A DNA stretch of 35,024 bases from Nitrospirota bacterium (GCA_016217675.1 JACRHC010000135.1:1-35024); one strand, 5' to 3'; counted from the first letter of the stretch, positions 23,146 to 32,616 are shown. A program made the numbers and translations. Notes: generated by a model not told the origin, from the sequence alone.

Positions 23146-24540
23146 TCAATCAAAAACAATTACACGGTCTCTGCCGCTTTTCTTTGCCTCGTACAGGGCA
23201 TCATCAGCGGCAGAGATAAGGTCATCGTGGGTCTTGATCCTGGTGTTTGGGAATGCTGAAATGCCGACGCTGACCGTTATAGCAGTCTGGTTCTGGAGGC
23301 TCTTGAACTTATGGTTTTTGATCGCCCAGCGAATTCTTTCTGCCTCTGCTATGGCCCCGTTTGTTGCTGTCTGGGGAAGCATGACAATAAACTCTTCTCC
23401 TCCATAGCGGGCAAGCACGTCGCTTTTGCGTGTGTAATGTTTCAATAACTGGGCAAATTCCTTGAGCACGGCATCGCCGGTCTTGTGACCATAGGAATCA
23501 TTTATCTTTTTAAAAAAATCAATATCAAGCATAAGGCAGCTGATCGGCAAAGTGTACCGCTCCGAGCGGCTGAACTCCTCAATGATGCGGTGATAAAAAT
23601 AGCGAATATTATAGATGCCGGTCAGATAATCAGTGATCGCAAGCTTTTCAAGTCTTGTCTTCTCATCTTCTATCTGCGAGAAAAGAAAGGCGTTATAAAG
23701 TGTATTTGCAGAGGCATCGGAAATGGTCCTGAGCAGCTGAATTTCATTTTCCGAGAATTCGTGCCGCGTCCTCGACGTCCTCAGAAACAGGGTGCCTATG
23801 ACCTTTTCCTCAAAGATAATCGGCATGACAAGAATTGAACGGATGCCGAGGGGCGCCACGATATCCCGTACGGACTTCATCAGCGGATCGGACGAGATAT
23901 CCTTAATAATGACCGGCTTTTTGTGGAGCAGCGCCTCCTCGATCTCCGGGTACTTCTTGAGACTCAGCTTGATGGCAGTGAGATTCGGCGTTTCAAAACT
24001 GGCGACAACATAGGCATATTTATGGAGCCAGTCAATCCTAACGATCGAACAGCGCGTGACCGGCATAATCTCTGCGATCTTCTTGACTATCCTGTACAGA
24101 AGTTCTTTAGGGTCAAGCGTAGACGATATGAGCTGTGTAAGATCATTGATGGTTTGAAGATGATGGATCTCCTGCTTCAGTGCAAGGGTTGTCTCCTGCT
24201 GCCTGATAAGCATCAGAAGCTTGTGGTCGAGATCTTTTTTGAGGAACGGCCTGTGTATATAAAGGTCAGCCTTGCAGGCAAGGGACGTTTCAACGCCCTT
24301 TTCCCTGCTGCCTGCAATCACCGCAATCACCGGGGTTTCTGACGTCCGTCCGGCAACAAGGGGAAGCAGTGCATTCTCTGCTATGATGGCCGAGACAGTG
24401 CCCCGGGAAAGATGCTCAAGCAGTGCATCAGCAGAGTCACAGCTCAAACGTCTATATTTCTTTGAATCCCTGAAGAAGGCTTCAAGAAAAGCTGCAACAG
24501 TTGTAGTCTTTGTAAAAAGCAGTATGGTCTTTTTTTTCAT
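23146..24540 (-). CDS. Diguanylate cyclase: degenerate receiver + GAF + GGDEF
   Basis: 464 residues. The first 115 look like a receiver domain that lost its phosphorylation site: the usual Asp position reads AEN (E55-N56) in SAIIAENALLP and the conserved Lys is replaced in IHRPF. A coiled linker leads to a GAF domain (about 135-290). The GGDEF domain has an active-site GGEEF (380-384) and an inhibitory I-site RKSD (371-374) at the correct five-residue spacing, so it should make c-di-GMP and be product-inhibited. c-di-GMP commonly opposes flagellar motility, which fits the neighbourhood loosely. Own promoter upstream. Confidence 0.92.
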   Translation of the reverse strand: MKKKTILLFTKTTTVAAFLEAFFRDSKKYRRLSCDSADALLEHLSRGTVSAIIAENALLPLVAGRTSETPVIAVIAGSREKGVETSLACKADLYIHRPFLKKDLDHKLLMLIRQQETTLALKQEIHHLQTINDLTQLISSTLDPKELLYRIVKKIAEIMPVTRCSIVRIDWLHKYAYVVASFETPNLTAIKLSLKKYPEIEEALLHKKPVIIKDISSDPLMKSVRDIVAPLGIRSILVMPIIFEEKVIGTLFLRTSRTRHEFSENEIQLLRTISDASANTLYNAFLFSQIEDEKTRLEKLAITDYLTGIYNIRYFYHRIIEEFSRSERYTLPISCLMLDIDFFKKINDSYGHKTGDAVLKEFAQLLKHYTRKSDVLARYGGEEFIVMLPQTATNGAIAEAERIRWAIKNHKFKSLQNQTAITVSVGISAFPNTRIKTHDDLISAADDALYEAKKSGRDRVIVFD

Positions 24541-24574
24541 AAACCCGCATTTAACATATCTTTATTTAGCGTCT

Positions 24575-24603
24575 ATTATCCCAGTTTTGGTGTTGTGTGT
24601 CAA
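24575..24603 (-). promoter_or_regulatory. Promoter of the diguanylate cyclase gene
   Basis: On the minus strand: TTGACA (24603-24598), 17-base spacer, GATAAT (24580-24575). Transcription start near 24568, giving a leader of about 28 bases to the ATG at 24540. Confidence 0.6.
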
Positions 24604-24835
24604 AACAAAAAGATGGCCATAACCGCAGAAGAGCGTTTGTATATGAGGCTGAAAAGATGTATCAGAAAAAGGCCGGACACGAGGACCGCTCCCGGTGACA
24701 AAAAAGACCTTCCGGAATATGTTATACGCCGACAGGGATAGTGACCTGTCCCTGATGCCAAAGTTACGTCGTTGTCAGGAGCCCGCTCAGAGGGGTTGCC
24801 AATAGTATGGACTTCACCCGTTCCGGCCTTGTTCC
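24604..24835. other. Divergent intergenic stretch, no gene seen
   Basis: Part of the 330-base gap between two divergent genes. Apart from the promoters at either end it holds a pair of overlapping alternative hairpins: GACAGG (24731-24736) with CCTGTC (24745-24750), and CAGGGA (24733-24738) with TCCCTG (24749-24754). I looked for a c-di-GMP or other riboswitch and could not match a consensus. No supportable ORF. Confidence 0.4.
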
Positions 24836-24865
24836 TTGACAGCCTGAACTGCTTGCCATTATTAT
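24836..24865 (+). promoter_or_regulatory. Promoter of the exported TPR gene, leaderless type
   Basis: TTGACA (24836-24841) and TATTAT (24860-24865) with an 18-base spacer; start of transcription near 24872, at the ATG of 24871. No ribosome site. Confidence 0.55.
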
Positions 24866-24870
24866 AAAAA

Positions 24871-25530
24871 ATGAAAAAATTCCTGATTGTTATTCTCTTG
24901 CTTCTGGTTTCACTCTTGTCTGCAGGCCCATCGCCCGCGGCCCTCAATCAGGAGGAGAAAAAGGCTGCTGATGAACTGAGCGCCGAAGAGCAGAACAAGA
25001 GGGCACTTGAGTCATTCCAGACAATACTCGAACTGTCTGAAAGTGGTGACCGGCAGACCGTCCTTCCCAAGCTTGAAGCAGCCTATTATCATCTGATCTC
25101 ATCCTATCCAAAGGCACAGCTCACGCAGGAGGTCTACTGGCGGCTGATTCAGATATATATGAATGAGTATCGTCCGCCTGCCTTTGAAAAGGCCGAAGGC
25201 CTCCGCAGTGAGTTCTATAAAAAGTACCCTGATTCCAGGCTCGGAGATCTTATTGACCGTGCCCTTGCAGACGGTTACTTCAAGAACAGCAAATGGGAGA
25301 AAATCGTGGCGTTGTTTGTGCCATCCATAAAACAGTCTATTGCAACCGGAAAATTCACAAGGGTTTACGATATCTATATGTTCACAGAGGCAAAGTTCAG
25401 GCTGAATGATCTTGTGGAAGCGGAGAAAGGCTATAAAATTATTATCGCTAATTTCCCTGATTCCCGGGAAGGCAAAATGGCGAAGAAGCGGCTTGAGGAA
25501 ATAGAGCAGAAGAGGCAGAAGCAACCATAA
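24871..25530 (+). CDS. Exported TPR protein, BamD/YbgF-like fold
   Basis: 219 residues. N-terminal signal peptide [20 protein letters not shown] ending around SPAA-LNQ; no lipobox Cys. The rest consists of TPR-like helical pairs, e.g. [59 protein letters not shown], with the ...YP-x-S/P... spacing seen in BamD and YbgF repeats. Probably a periplasmic scaffold; a specific partner cannot be named. It precedes yebC by 19 bases and is likely co-transcribed with it. Confidence 0.75.
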   Translation: MKKFLIVILLLLVSLLSAGPSPAALNQEEKKAADELSAEEQNKRALESFQTILELSESGDRQTVLPKLEAAYYHLISSYPKAQLTQEVYWRLIQIYMNEYRPPAFEKAEGLRSEFYKKYPDSRLGDLIDRALADGYFKNSKWEKIVALFVPSIKQSIATGKFTRVYDIYMFTEAKFRLNDLVEAEKGYKIIIANFPDSREGKMAKKRLEEIEQKRQKQP

Positions 25531-25549
25531 TTACTTTGCAGGGGGATTT

Positions 25550-26305
25550 GTGTCAGGACATTCTAAATGGTCTCAAATAAAGCATAAGAAGGCCCACTCT
25601 GATGCCAAGAGAGGCAAGATCTTCACCAAGATCGTGAAGGAAATCAGCACTGCAGCCAGACTTGGCGGCGGAGACGCCGACAGCAACCCGAGGCTCCGTA
25701 CTGCGATAGACAAGGCCAAGGAAGTGAATATGCCGCACGACAATATCAAGAAGGCGATCCTGAAGGGCACTGCCGCACTGCCGGGGATGTCGTACGAGGA
25801 GTATCTGTATGAAGGCTATGGCCCTGCAGGTGTGGCGGTCATGGTTGAGGTTATGACGGACAACAAGAACAGGACTGTTCCCGAGATCAGGTTTATCATG
25901 TCAAAAAACGGGGGAAGCCTCGGCGAGTCGGGATGCGTTTCCTGGATGTTTGACAAGAAGGGCTATATCCTTGTCGCCAAATCAGGTGCATCCGAAGACG
26001 CGGTCATGACTGCAGCACTTGACGCAGGGGCAGAGGATATGAAGAACGACCCCGAGGAAGACAACTTCGAGGTTATTACTGCCCCTGAAGGCCTGACTGC
26101 CGTGAAAGAGGCGCTTGAGAAGGCGGTCATTTCGATTGAGTCTGCTGAAGTCACGATGCTTCCGAAAAATTACGTTGTCCTTGACCAAAAGGCTGCAGAG
26201 CAGATGATGCGGCTTATTGATGCACTTGAGGACAATGATGATGTGCAGAATGTGTACGCCAACTTCGATATCCCTGATGATGTGGCGGAAAAGTTGAATA
26301 AGTGA
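25550..26305 (+). CDS. yebC: YebC/PmpR (TACO1) family protein
   Basis: 251 residues from a GTG at 25550 ([27 protein letters not shown]), with AGGGGG upstream. The whole sequence follows the family: [68 protein letters not shown]. Members act as DNA-binding regulators or, as shown for TACO1-type proteins, assist translation of difficult stretches. In many genomes it sits by ruvC; here it heads a run of unrelated housekeeping genes. Confidence 0.96.
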   Translation: MSGHSKWSQIKHKKAHSDAKRGKIFTKIVKEISTAARLGGGDADSNPRLRTAIDKAKEVNMPHDNIKKAILKGTAALPGMSYEEYLYEGYGPAGVAVMVEVMTDNKNRTVPEIRFIMSKNGGSLGESGCVSWMFDKKGYILVAKSGASEDAVMTAALDAGAEDMKNDPEEDNFEVITAPEGLTAVKEALEKAVISIESAEVTMLPKNYVVLDQKAAEQMMRLIDALEDNDDVQNVYANFDIPDDVAEKLNK

Positions 26306-26379
26306 GCCGTTGCCTGTGAGGTCTTATATCGGGATTGCGCATAACAGGGCGGTAATGCGCCTCAGGGGTTTGTGGTAAG

Positions 26380-27009
26380 GTGTACAAGACGGCAACATCG
26401 ATCAAGGTTACGTTTAAGCGCAAATTTATCGCCGGACTCTTTATCTCGATTCCCGCAATTATCACAATCCTCGTAATCGCATGGTTTTTCAGGTTTGTTG
26501 ATGGCCTGCTTGAGCCGGTCTATTATCAGGTCCTTGGATATCATACGCCTGGCCTCGGCTTTATATCCGCTATCGTGCTCGTCTTTATTGTGGGCATTAT
26601 TTCGACAAATGTATTTGGCAAGAAGATCATCCTTTTCTTCGAGCGCATTTTTCTCAATATCCCTGTTTTTAAAAGTTTCTACACTGCAATAAAGCAGCTT
26701 GTTGATGCCTTTTCGCCGGAAAGCCAAACGTCATCATTCAAGAAGTTTGTGATTATAGAATATCCGCGGAAAGAGGCCTATGCCTTCGGGTTCCTTACCA
26801 AGGAATGCACGATAAGGGCTGATAATACGGGCAGGGAGTTATGTCTGAGGGCCGTGTATGTGCCTACGAACAACCTGTACATGGGAGAGATCGTGCTGGT
26901 GCACGAGGGGGATGTTTTTTATACTGATATCCCGGTGGACGAGGGGATGAAAATCATCCTCTCAGGGGGGATAGCCGCGCCCCACAGGATAGGTGAATCC
27001 AAGGAATGA
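26380..27009 (+). CDS. DUF502 family inner-membrane protein
   Basis: 209 residues from a GTG at 26380. Two membrane helices (about 15-38, KFIAGLFISIPAIITILVIAWF; and about 62-82, FISAIVLVFIVGIISTNVFG), then the conserved FERIFLNIPVFKSFYTAIKQ segment and the beta-rich tail with YVPTNNLYMGEIVLV. These match DUF502. Function is not known. It overlaps glmU by 4 bases (ATGA), so the two are translated together. Confidence 0.85.
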   Translation: MYKTATSIKVTFKRKFIAGLFISIPAIITILVIAWFFRFVDGLLEPVYYQVLGYHTPGLGFISAIVLVFIVGIISTNVFGKKIILFFERIFLNIPVFKSFYTAIKQLVDAFSPESQTSSFKKFVIIEYPRKEAYAFGFLTKECTIRADNTGRELCLRAVYVPTNNLYMGEIVLVHEGDVFYTDIPVDEGMKIILSGGIAAPHRIGESKE

Positions 27010-28397
27010 GAACTGCCTGTGTCATCCTTGCCGCAGGGCAGGGCAAGAGAATGAAGTCCTCTCTGCCAAAGGTGCTCCACAGGGTCTGCGGAATACCCAT
27101 GCTTCAGGCTGTCCTTGACACTGCCGGCCGGCTGAACCCTGAACGCGTGATTATTGTTGCAGGCAGACAGATGGACCTTATCAAAAAAGAGGTCACTGCG
27201 CCTGATCTCCGGTTCATGCTCCAGAAAGAGCCGAAAGGCACGGGTGATGCACTGAAGAGCGCGATGCCTGCTTTAAAGGACTTCAAGGGAGTGGTGATTG
27301 TTTTAAACGGTGACACCCCGCTTATTGAGCCGCAGACGATCAGGCGGCTTCTTTTACTCCATCAGAAGAGCCATAGTGCCATCTCCGTGCTTTCGTTTCA
27401 TGCAGAAGACCCCAAGGGATATGGCAGGATTGTCAGGGACAGCACAGGGGAATTCCGTGCCATTGTGGAAGAGAAAGATGCCGACAACAGCCAGAAGAAG
27501 ATCCATGAAGTGAACAGCGGTCTGTATGCCATCAATCATGACGCCTTTTCTCTTCTTGACCGGCTGGCAGTCAACAGGCAGAAGGGCGAATATTATCTGA
27601 CCGATATTGCAGCCCTTTCGCTCAAACAGGGCCTGAGGACATCTGTCTTTGCCATAGGCGGAGAGGCAGAGTTCATGGGCGTTAACACAAGGGAGGAACT
27701 TCTCAGGGCATCCGAGCTCATGCGGCAGGGTATTGTCCGGAACTGCATCTCAAGGGGAGTGAACCTTCTTGATCCTGCCTCAGTTTATATCCATCCACAT
27801 ACCTCAATCGGCAGGGACACAACCATCTATCCGAATGTTTTCATCGAAGCCGGCACGAAAATAGGCAGCAAGGTGACCATTTATCCTCATGTGCGGATCC
27901 TTCGCAGTACGATCGATGACCATGCTGTCATCAGGGATTTGACCGTGATTGAAGATTCACATATCCGCACCTGCGCAAGCGTAGGACCTTTTGCGCATAT
28001 CCGTCCCGGCTCTGAGATTGGAGCCCATGCCAGGATAGGAAATTTTGTTGAACTGAAAAAGACTCTCATAGGGAAAGGTGCAAAAGCGTCTCATCTCAGC
28101 TATCTTGGAGACGCGGTGATCGGCAGGGATGTGAACATAGGTGCAGGCACGATAACCTGTAATTATGACGGCCAGAAAAAGCACCAGACCATTATTGCTG
28201 ACAATGTCTTTGTCGGCAGCGACACGCAGTTCGTTGCGCCTGTGAAAATCGGCAAGGGCGCGTACATCGGCGCAGGATCAACGATCACCAGGGACGTTCT
28301 TCCCGGGGCTCTTGCCGTCAGCAGAACAGAACAGCGGAATATCAAAGACTGGGCCAGGAAACGTCAGGTCAAGGCGAAGGAAAAGATAGGAAAATGA
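27006..28397 (+). CDS. glmU: Bifunctional GlmU: N-acetylglucosamine-1-P uridyltransferase / glucosamine-1-P acetyltransferase
   Basis: 463 residues, full length. The N-terminal uridyltransferase begins CVILAAGQGKRMKSSLPKVLH, with the position usually Thr in GxGTRM occupied by Lys; NGDTPLI is the metal/nucleotide site. From about 250 on come left-handed beta-helix hexapeptide repeats (e.g. IGRDTTIYPNVFIEAGTKIG) and the acetyltransferase site GNFVELKK...SHLSYLGDA, GAGTITCNYDG. It makes UDP-GlcNAc for peptidoglycan and LPS. glmS, an earlier step, follows 200 bases downstream. Confidence 0.97.
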   Translation: MRTACVILAAGQGKRMKSSLPKVLHRVCGIPMLQAVLDTAGRLNPERVIIVAGRQMDLIKKEVTAPDLRFMLQKEPKGTGDALKSAMPALKDFKGVVIVLNGDTPLIEPQTIRRLLLLHQKSHSAISVLSFHAEDPKGYGRIVRDSTGEFRAIVEEKDADNSQKKIHEVNSGLYAINHDAFSLLDRLAVNRQKGEYYLTDIAALSLKQGLRTSVFAIGGEAEFMGVNTREELLRASELMRQGIVRNCISRGVNLLDPASVYIHPHTSIGRDTTIYPNVFIEAGTKIGSKVTIYPHVRILRSTIDDHAVIRDLTVIEDSHIRTCASVGPFAHIRPGSEIGAHARIGNFVELKKTLIGKGAKASHLSYLGDAVIGRDVNIGAGTITCNYDGQKKHQTIIADNVFVGSDTQFVAPVKIGKGAYIGAGSTITRDVLPGALAVSRTEQRNIKDWARKRQVKAKEKIGK

Positions 28398-28444
28398 GGT
28401 TTACCTTATCTGTGAACTCATAAGGATGGAGATATCCAGTTATA

Positions 28445-28519
28445 AAATCCCTCCTATCCTCCCTTTGTCACAGGGAGGGATAATACCCCTCTTTGGAAAA
28501 GAGGGGTGAGGGGAGATTT
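28445..28519. repeat. Cloverleaf-like 75-bp intergenic repeat element
   Basis: Ends AAATCCCTCC and GGGGAGATTT are near-complementary. Two internal hairpins: CCTCCCT (28458-28464) with AGGGAGG (28472-28478), and ACCCCTCTTT (28485-28494) with AAAGAGGGGT (28498-28507). This three-stem layout, with C-rich left and G-rich right ends, is that of MITE/REP-like elements of many bacterial genomes. Only one copy is in the window. Confidence 0.7.
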
Positions 28520-28559
28520 ATTGTGGAGGCATATAACCAATGCACTTATCAGTAAATTA

Positions 28560-28594
28560 TTCACTTTTTACGTTTTACTCTTCACGGTTTTAGC
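28560..28594. repeat. Heptamer tract touching the glmS start codon
   Basis: TTCACTT-TTTACGT-TTTACTC-TTCACGG, then TTTTAGC directly before the ATG at 28595. It occupies the place where a ribosome site would be and contains none. Confidence 0.7.
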
Positions 28595-30421
28595 ATGTGC
28601 GGGATTATCGGATATATCGGCAGCAGAAACGCGGTTTCCATCATGCTGGAAGGCCTGAAGCGGCTTGAATACCGGGGATATGATTCAGCGGGCATAGCCT
28701 TTCATACAGACAAGGGCCTTGAGGTCGTGCGGTGCAAGGGCAAGATCAGGGAACTTGCTGCGATTGTCGAATCAAGGAATCTTTTCAGCAGAGCAGGCAT
28801 AGGCCACACCCGCTGGGCAACGCACGGGAAACCCTCTGAGGAGAACGCCCACCCCCACCGGTCAGACCATATTGTTATCGTGCATAACGGTATCATCGAA
28901 AACTACCTGTCCCTCAGGAAGAAGCTATTGGATAAAGGGTATGTCTTTACGTCTGATACGGACACCGAGGTGCTCTGCCATCTCATCAGGGACTATGCAG
29001 AGGACCTGCCCCTTGAAGACGCTGTCAGGGCCGCGCTCAGAGAAGTGAAGGGAGCCTATGCCATTGCCGTGGTCAGCGAAAAAGAACCGAACAAGATTGT
29101 GGGAGTTCGCAAGGACAGCCCCCTTGTGGTCGGTCTCGGGGAGGGCGAGTTCTTTGTTGCTTCGGATGTGCCTGCCTTTCTGAGCCACACGAGGAACGTC
29201 ATGTTTCTTGACGACGAGGAGATGGTGGTGATCACACCGGAGGGCGTCCTTGTCACGACCCTTGACGGCACTCTGGTGCAGAAAGAGGTGACTGCCATAA
29301 CCTGGAGCCCAGCCATGGCTGAAAAGGGCGGGTACCGCCATTTTATGCTCAAGGAGATCTTTGAGCAGCCCCGCGCGGTCAGCGATACGATGCGCAGCAG
29401 GTTTTCTCCTGAGACCGGCGAGGTGAACCTTGAAGAGTTCGGCCTGTCACAAGAGCTTCTCGCAGGGATAAAGAAGGTCTATATCGTGGCCTGCGGAACA
29501 TCGTGGCACGCCGGCCTTATTGCCAAATATATGATTGAGGAACTTGCCCGTCTGCCTGTTGAGGTTGACATAGCCTCAGAGTTCAGATACCGGGACCCTC
29601 TTATCGGCAGCGATAATCTTATGATTGTGATAACCCAGTCAGGGGAGACTGCTGATACGCTTGCAGCGCAGCGGGAGGCAAAAATCAGGGGCGCGCGGAC
29701 ACTTACGATCTGCAATGTCGTGGGAAGTACATCTGCCCGTGAGGCAGACGCTGTTTTCTATACGCACTCAGGGCCGGAAATAGGCGTTGCATCGACAAAG
29801 GCATTCCTGACCCAGGTCATGTCACTGTATCTCCTTGCGATTGCCCTTGGCCAGACGCGGGACGTTGTGAGCAGAGACAGGTCAAAGGAACTCCTGCAGG
29901 AACTGCTTCTGCTGCCGGGCAAAATAGAGAGGACACTCACTGCCGAGGAACAGATCAGGGCGATTGCACGGGACTATTTCAAGGCGCGCGGGTTTATCTA
30001 TCTCGGCAGGGGAATTAATTTCCCGATAGCCCTCGAAGGCGCGCTCAAGCTCAAGGAAATATCCTATATTCATGCAGAGGGATACCCTGCCGGAGAGATG
30101 AAACACGGTCCGATAGCGCTTATCGATGAAGAACTGCCGGTCGTTGTGCTTGCACCCAGGGACAAGCTCCATGAAAAGATTGTCTCGAATATACAGGAAG
30201 TCAACAGCAGGGGCGGCAAGGTGATTGCAATCGCCAATGAAAGCAATGGCGAGGTCTGTGATATTTCCCGGACGTGTATCCTGGTGCCTGACACAAACCC
30301 CTATCTGCAGCCCATGCTTCTTGTCATACCGCTGCAGATCCTTGCGTATCACATCGGGGTGCTCAGGGGATGCGATGTTGACCAGCCCCGTAATCTTGCA
30401 AAGAGTGTCACGGTTGAGTAG
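28595..30421 (+). CDS. glmS: Glutamine-fructose-6-phosphate aminotransferase (isomerizing)
   Basis: 608 residues. Begins MCGIIGYIGSRNAV with the N-terminal nucleophile Cys (C2 before Met removal) and LEYRGYDSAG, IGHTRWATHG, HNGIIENY: the glutaminase domain (to about 220). Two SIS sugar-isomerase domains follow (CGTSWHAGLIAKYMIE, ITQSGETADTL; and RGINFPIALEGALKLKEISY). The C-terminus DVDQPRNLAKSVTVE is diagnostic. It makes glucosamine-6-P, the entry to the UDP-GlcNAc route completed by glmU upstream. No glmS ribozyme seen. Confidence 0.97.
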   Translation: MCGIIGYIGSRNAVSIMLEGLKRLEYRGYDSAGIAFHTDKGLEVVRCKGKIRELAAIVESRNLFSRAGIGHTRWATHGKPSEENAHPHRSDHIVIVHNGIIENYLSLRKKLLDKGYVFTSDTDTEVLCHLIRDYAEDLPLEDAVRAALREVKGAYAIAVVSEKEPNKIVGVRKDSPLVVGLGEGEFFVASDVPAFLSHTRNVMFLDDEEMVVITPEGVLVTTLDGTLVQKEVTAITWSPAMAEKGGYRHFMLKEIFEQPRAVSDTMRSRFSPETGEVNLEEFGLSQELLAGIKKVYIVACGTSWHAGLIAKYMIEELARLPVEVDIASEFRYRDPLIGSDNLMIVITQSGETADTLAAQREAKIRGARTLTICNVVGSTSAREADAVFYTHSGPEIGVASTKAFLTQVMSLYLLAIALGQTRDVVSRDRSKELLQELLLLPGKIERTLTAEEQIRAIARDYFKARGFIYLGRGINFPIALEGALKLKEISYIHAEGYPAGEMKHGPIALIDEELPVVVLAPRDKLHEKIVSNIQEVNSRGGKVIAIANESNGEVCDISRTCILVPDTNPYLQPMLLVIPLQILAYHIGVLRGCDVDQPRNLAKSVTVE

Positions 30422-30453
30422 GAGATCAGTCAGAAAGCCCGTAGAAAGTGGAT

Positions 30454-30483
30454 TTGCAAAGGTCATATCTGGTAATCTATACC
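30454..30483 (+). promoter_or_regulatory. Possible promoter of the pcrA-like gene
   Basis: TTGCAA (30454-30459), 18-base spacer, TATACC (30478-30483). Weak match; start near 30490 would give a short leader holding the GAGAGG ribosome site at 30504-30509. Confidence 0.3.
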
Positions 30484-30514
30484 GTACAGCAAATCGATGT
30501 ATAGAGAGGTCCCC

Positions 30515-32611
30515 ATGCAAGATTTGAATCCCCAGCAAAAGCAGGCCCTGGAAATCACTGACGGTCCGATCCTTGTTCTGGCAGGTGCGGGTAGCGGGAA
30601 AACACGGGTTATCACCCATAAGTTTGCCCATCTTGTTAAGACCAAAAAAGTGTCTCCTGATGCTGTCCTCGCTGCGACCTTTACGAACAAGGCTGCAAAC
30701 GAGATGAGAGAGAGGATCAGGGCTTTGCTCGGCAAGGATATGAAGTCTTCCTGGATAGGCACTCTCCATTCGCAATGCAGCAGGATTCTTCGCAAGGATA
30801 TCAATGCCCTCGGGTATGGCAATGACTTTTCGATTTATGATGAGGACGACCGCTGCACACTCATCAGGCATATCCTCAAGGAGTTTAAGATTTATGAGGC
30901 GCTGTACAAGGGCGTTTCATCCCGGATGAATCTTCTGAAAGCAGCGCTCGTAGGTCCTGAGGAATTCCTGTCTGCCGGTGAAGGGTTCGGTTTTGACGAA
31001 AAGCTGGCCAAGGTCTATGTGCGCTATCAGGATGAACTGAAACGGTCGAATGCCGTTGATTTTGATGACCTTATCATGCTTACGGTCAAGCTGCTGAAAG
31101 AGCATCCGAAGATACTTGCGCGATATCAGGAGCAGCTTCCCTATGTGCTTGTCGATGAATTCCAGGACCTTAATTATGCCCAGTATCAGCTGGTAAAGCT
31201 GATGGCACAGAAGAACAGGAATATCTGTGCCGTTGGCGACGACGATCAGAGCATCTACAAGTTCAGAGGTGCTGATGTGCAGCATATCCTCAATTTTGAG
31301 AAGGACTTTCCCAAGACCAGGGTGGTGCGGCTGGAACGAAACTACCGGTCCACACAGAACATCCTTGATGCCTCCCATTCGGTCATTTCGATGATCGCAA
31401 ACCGGAAAAGCAAAAAACTCTGGACTGAGCGCGGTAATGGAGAGATGGTCAATTTCTGCTGGCTCAGTTCAGAAGAGGAAGAGGCAAAGCATATCGCCAA
31501 GGTTATCAAGGAACTCTATCTCAAAGGGTCCTGTGCATACAAGGATATAGGCGTCCTGTACCGGGTGAACCTTCAGTCCCGGGCCATTGAAGACGCCCTT
31601 CGCGAGATGGGACTGCCCTATCACATAGTCGGCGGCATCAGTTTTTATCAGAGAAAAGAGGTCAAGGATCTTATCGCATACGTGCGACTTGTGCTGAATC
31701 ACGAGGATAATGTAAGCCTGCGAAGGATAATCAATACACCTGCGAGGGGCATCGGCGCTGCTACCCTTACGAAACTTGAGAACGAGGCAAAGAAAAAGTC
31801 AATCTGCCTTTACGATGCGATAAAATACTGCATCAAAAGCAATGGCATCATAGGCTCCACCAGGGAAAAACTGAGCTTATTTGTGCATCTCATCGACAAA
31901 CTTTCTTCTGACCATTACAAGACCGCAGGCGATCTGCTGAAGGCAATTGCCGATAAGATCGATTGTCTTGGCCAGCTCGATGAAGAGAGAAAACAGAATG
32001 TGATCGAACTTATGGCATCCGGCGAAGGACGCGACATGCAGGATTTTCTTGATAAGGTCTCACTTATGTCCAGCCATGAGCAGGCATCCGGCGGCAACCT
32101 TATTTCCCTCATGACCCTGCATAACGCAAAGGGGCTTGAGTTCCCTGTTGTTTTCCTTTCCGGCATGGAAGAAGGTCTGCTTCCCTATTTTAAATCGATC
32201 GGGAATCCTGAAGAAGTTGCCGAGGAAAGAAGGCTTTGCTACGTTGGCATGACAAGGGCAAAGGATATTCTCTTCCTGTCCGGTGCCCGAAAGAGGAAGC
32301 TCTATTCAAAACTCCAGGAGCAGGAACCGTCCCGCTTCCTGAAGGATCTGCCCAAGGCCTGCTGTAAATGGATCGAGAAGATTTCTGCGCCTCAGACGAT
32401 CAAGGTTGTCTGCGATAACCGGAAGAAGTATGAAGTCAAAAAGACGCATGTGCCTTTTGCAGCCGGCTGCAGGGTCAAACATCCTGTATGGGGTGTAGGT
32501 GTTGTGCGGGACTGCTATGGAGACGGCGAGGAGCAGAAGGTTATGGTAAATTTCCCCCAGATTGGGCTGAAGAGGCTGTCGCTGAAAATGGCTAATCTGA
32601 CGAAGATCTGA
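30515..32611 (+). CDS. pcrA: UvrD/PcrA-type superfamily 1 DNA helicase
   Basis: 698 residues from the ATG at 30515 (MQDLNPQQKQAL), chosen over the ATG at 30497 because GAGAGGT lies just before it. Helicase motifs in order: Q motif LNPQQKQAL, Walker A AGAGSGKT (23-30), TFTNKAANEMRERI, Walker B VLVDEFQDLN, GDDDQSIYKFRGA, LERNYRST, HNAKGLEF, EERRLCYVGMTRAK. The C-terminal CRVKHPVWGVGVV..NFPQIGLKRLSL is the tudor-like end of PcrA. It unwinds DNA 3'-5' in repair and replication. gatC follows six bases after the stop. Confidence 0.93.
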   Translation: MQDLNPQQKQALEITDGPILVLAGAGSGKTRVITHKFAHLVKTKKVSPDAVLAATFTNKAANEMRERIRALLGKDMKSSWIGTLHSQCSRILRKDINALGYGNDFSIYDEDDRCTLIRHILKEFKIYEALYKGVSSRMNLLKAALVGPEEFLSAGEGFGFDEKLAKVYVRYQDELKRSNAVDFDDLIMLTVKLLKEHPKILARYQEQLPYVLVDEFQDLNYAQYQLVKLMAQKNRNICAVGDDDQSIYKFRGADVQHILNFEKDFPKTRVVRLERNYRSTQNILDASHSVISMIANRKSKKLWTERGNGEMVNFCWLSSEEEEAKHIAKVIKELYLKGSCAYKDIGVLYRVNLQSRAIEDALREMGLPYHIVGGISFYQRKEVKDLIAYVRLVLNHEDNVSLRRIINTPARGIGAATLTKLENEAKKKSICLYDAIKYCIKSNGIIGSTREKLSLFVHLIDKLSSDHYKTAGDLLKAIADKIDCLGQLDEERKQNVIELMASGEGRDMQDFLDKVSLMSSHEQASGGNLISLMTLHNAKGLEFPVVFLSGMEEGLLPYFKSIGNPEEVAEERRLCYVGMTRAKDILFLSGARKRKLYSKLQEQEPSRFLKDLPKACCKWIEKISAPQTIKVVCDNRKKYEVKKTHVPFAAGCRVKHPVWGVGVVRDCYGDGEEQKVMVNFPQIGLKRLSLKMANLTKI

Positions 32612-32616
32612 ACTGC

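Noticed and set aside
24604..24835. Possible c-di-GMP or other riboswitch between the diguanylate cyclase and TPR genes
   Set aside because: Alternative hairpins exist but no known aptamer consensus could be matched, and both adjacent genes have promoters close to their starts that leave no room for a long leader.
24600..24947. 115-codon minus-strand frame
   Set aside because: Runs through the signal peptide and promoter of the TPR gene; low-complexity ends; no family match.
28398..28594. glmS ribozyme upstream of glmS
   Set aside because: The gap is accounted for by a repeat element and a heptamer tract; no ribozyme core seen.
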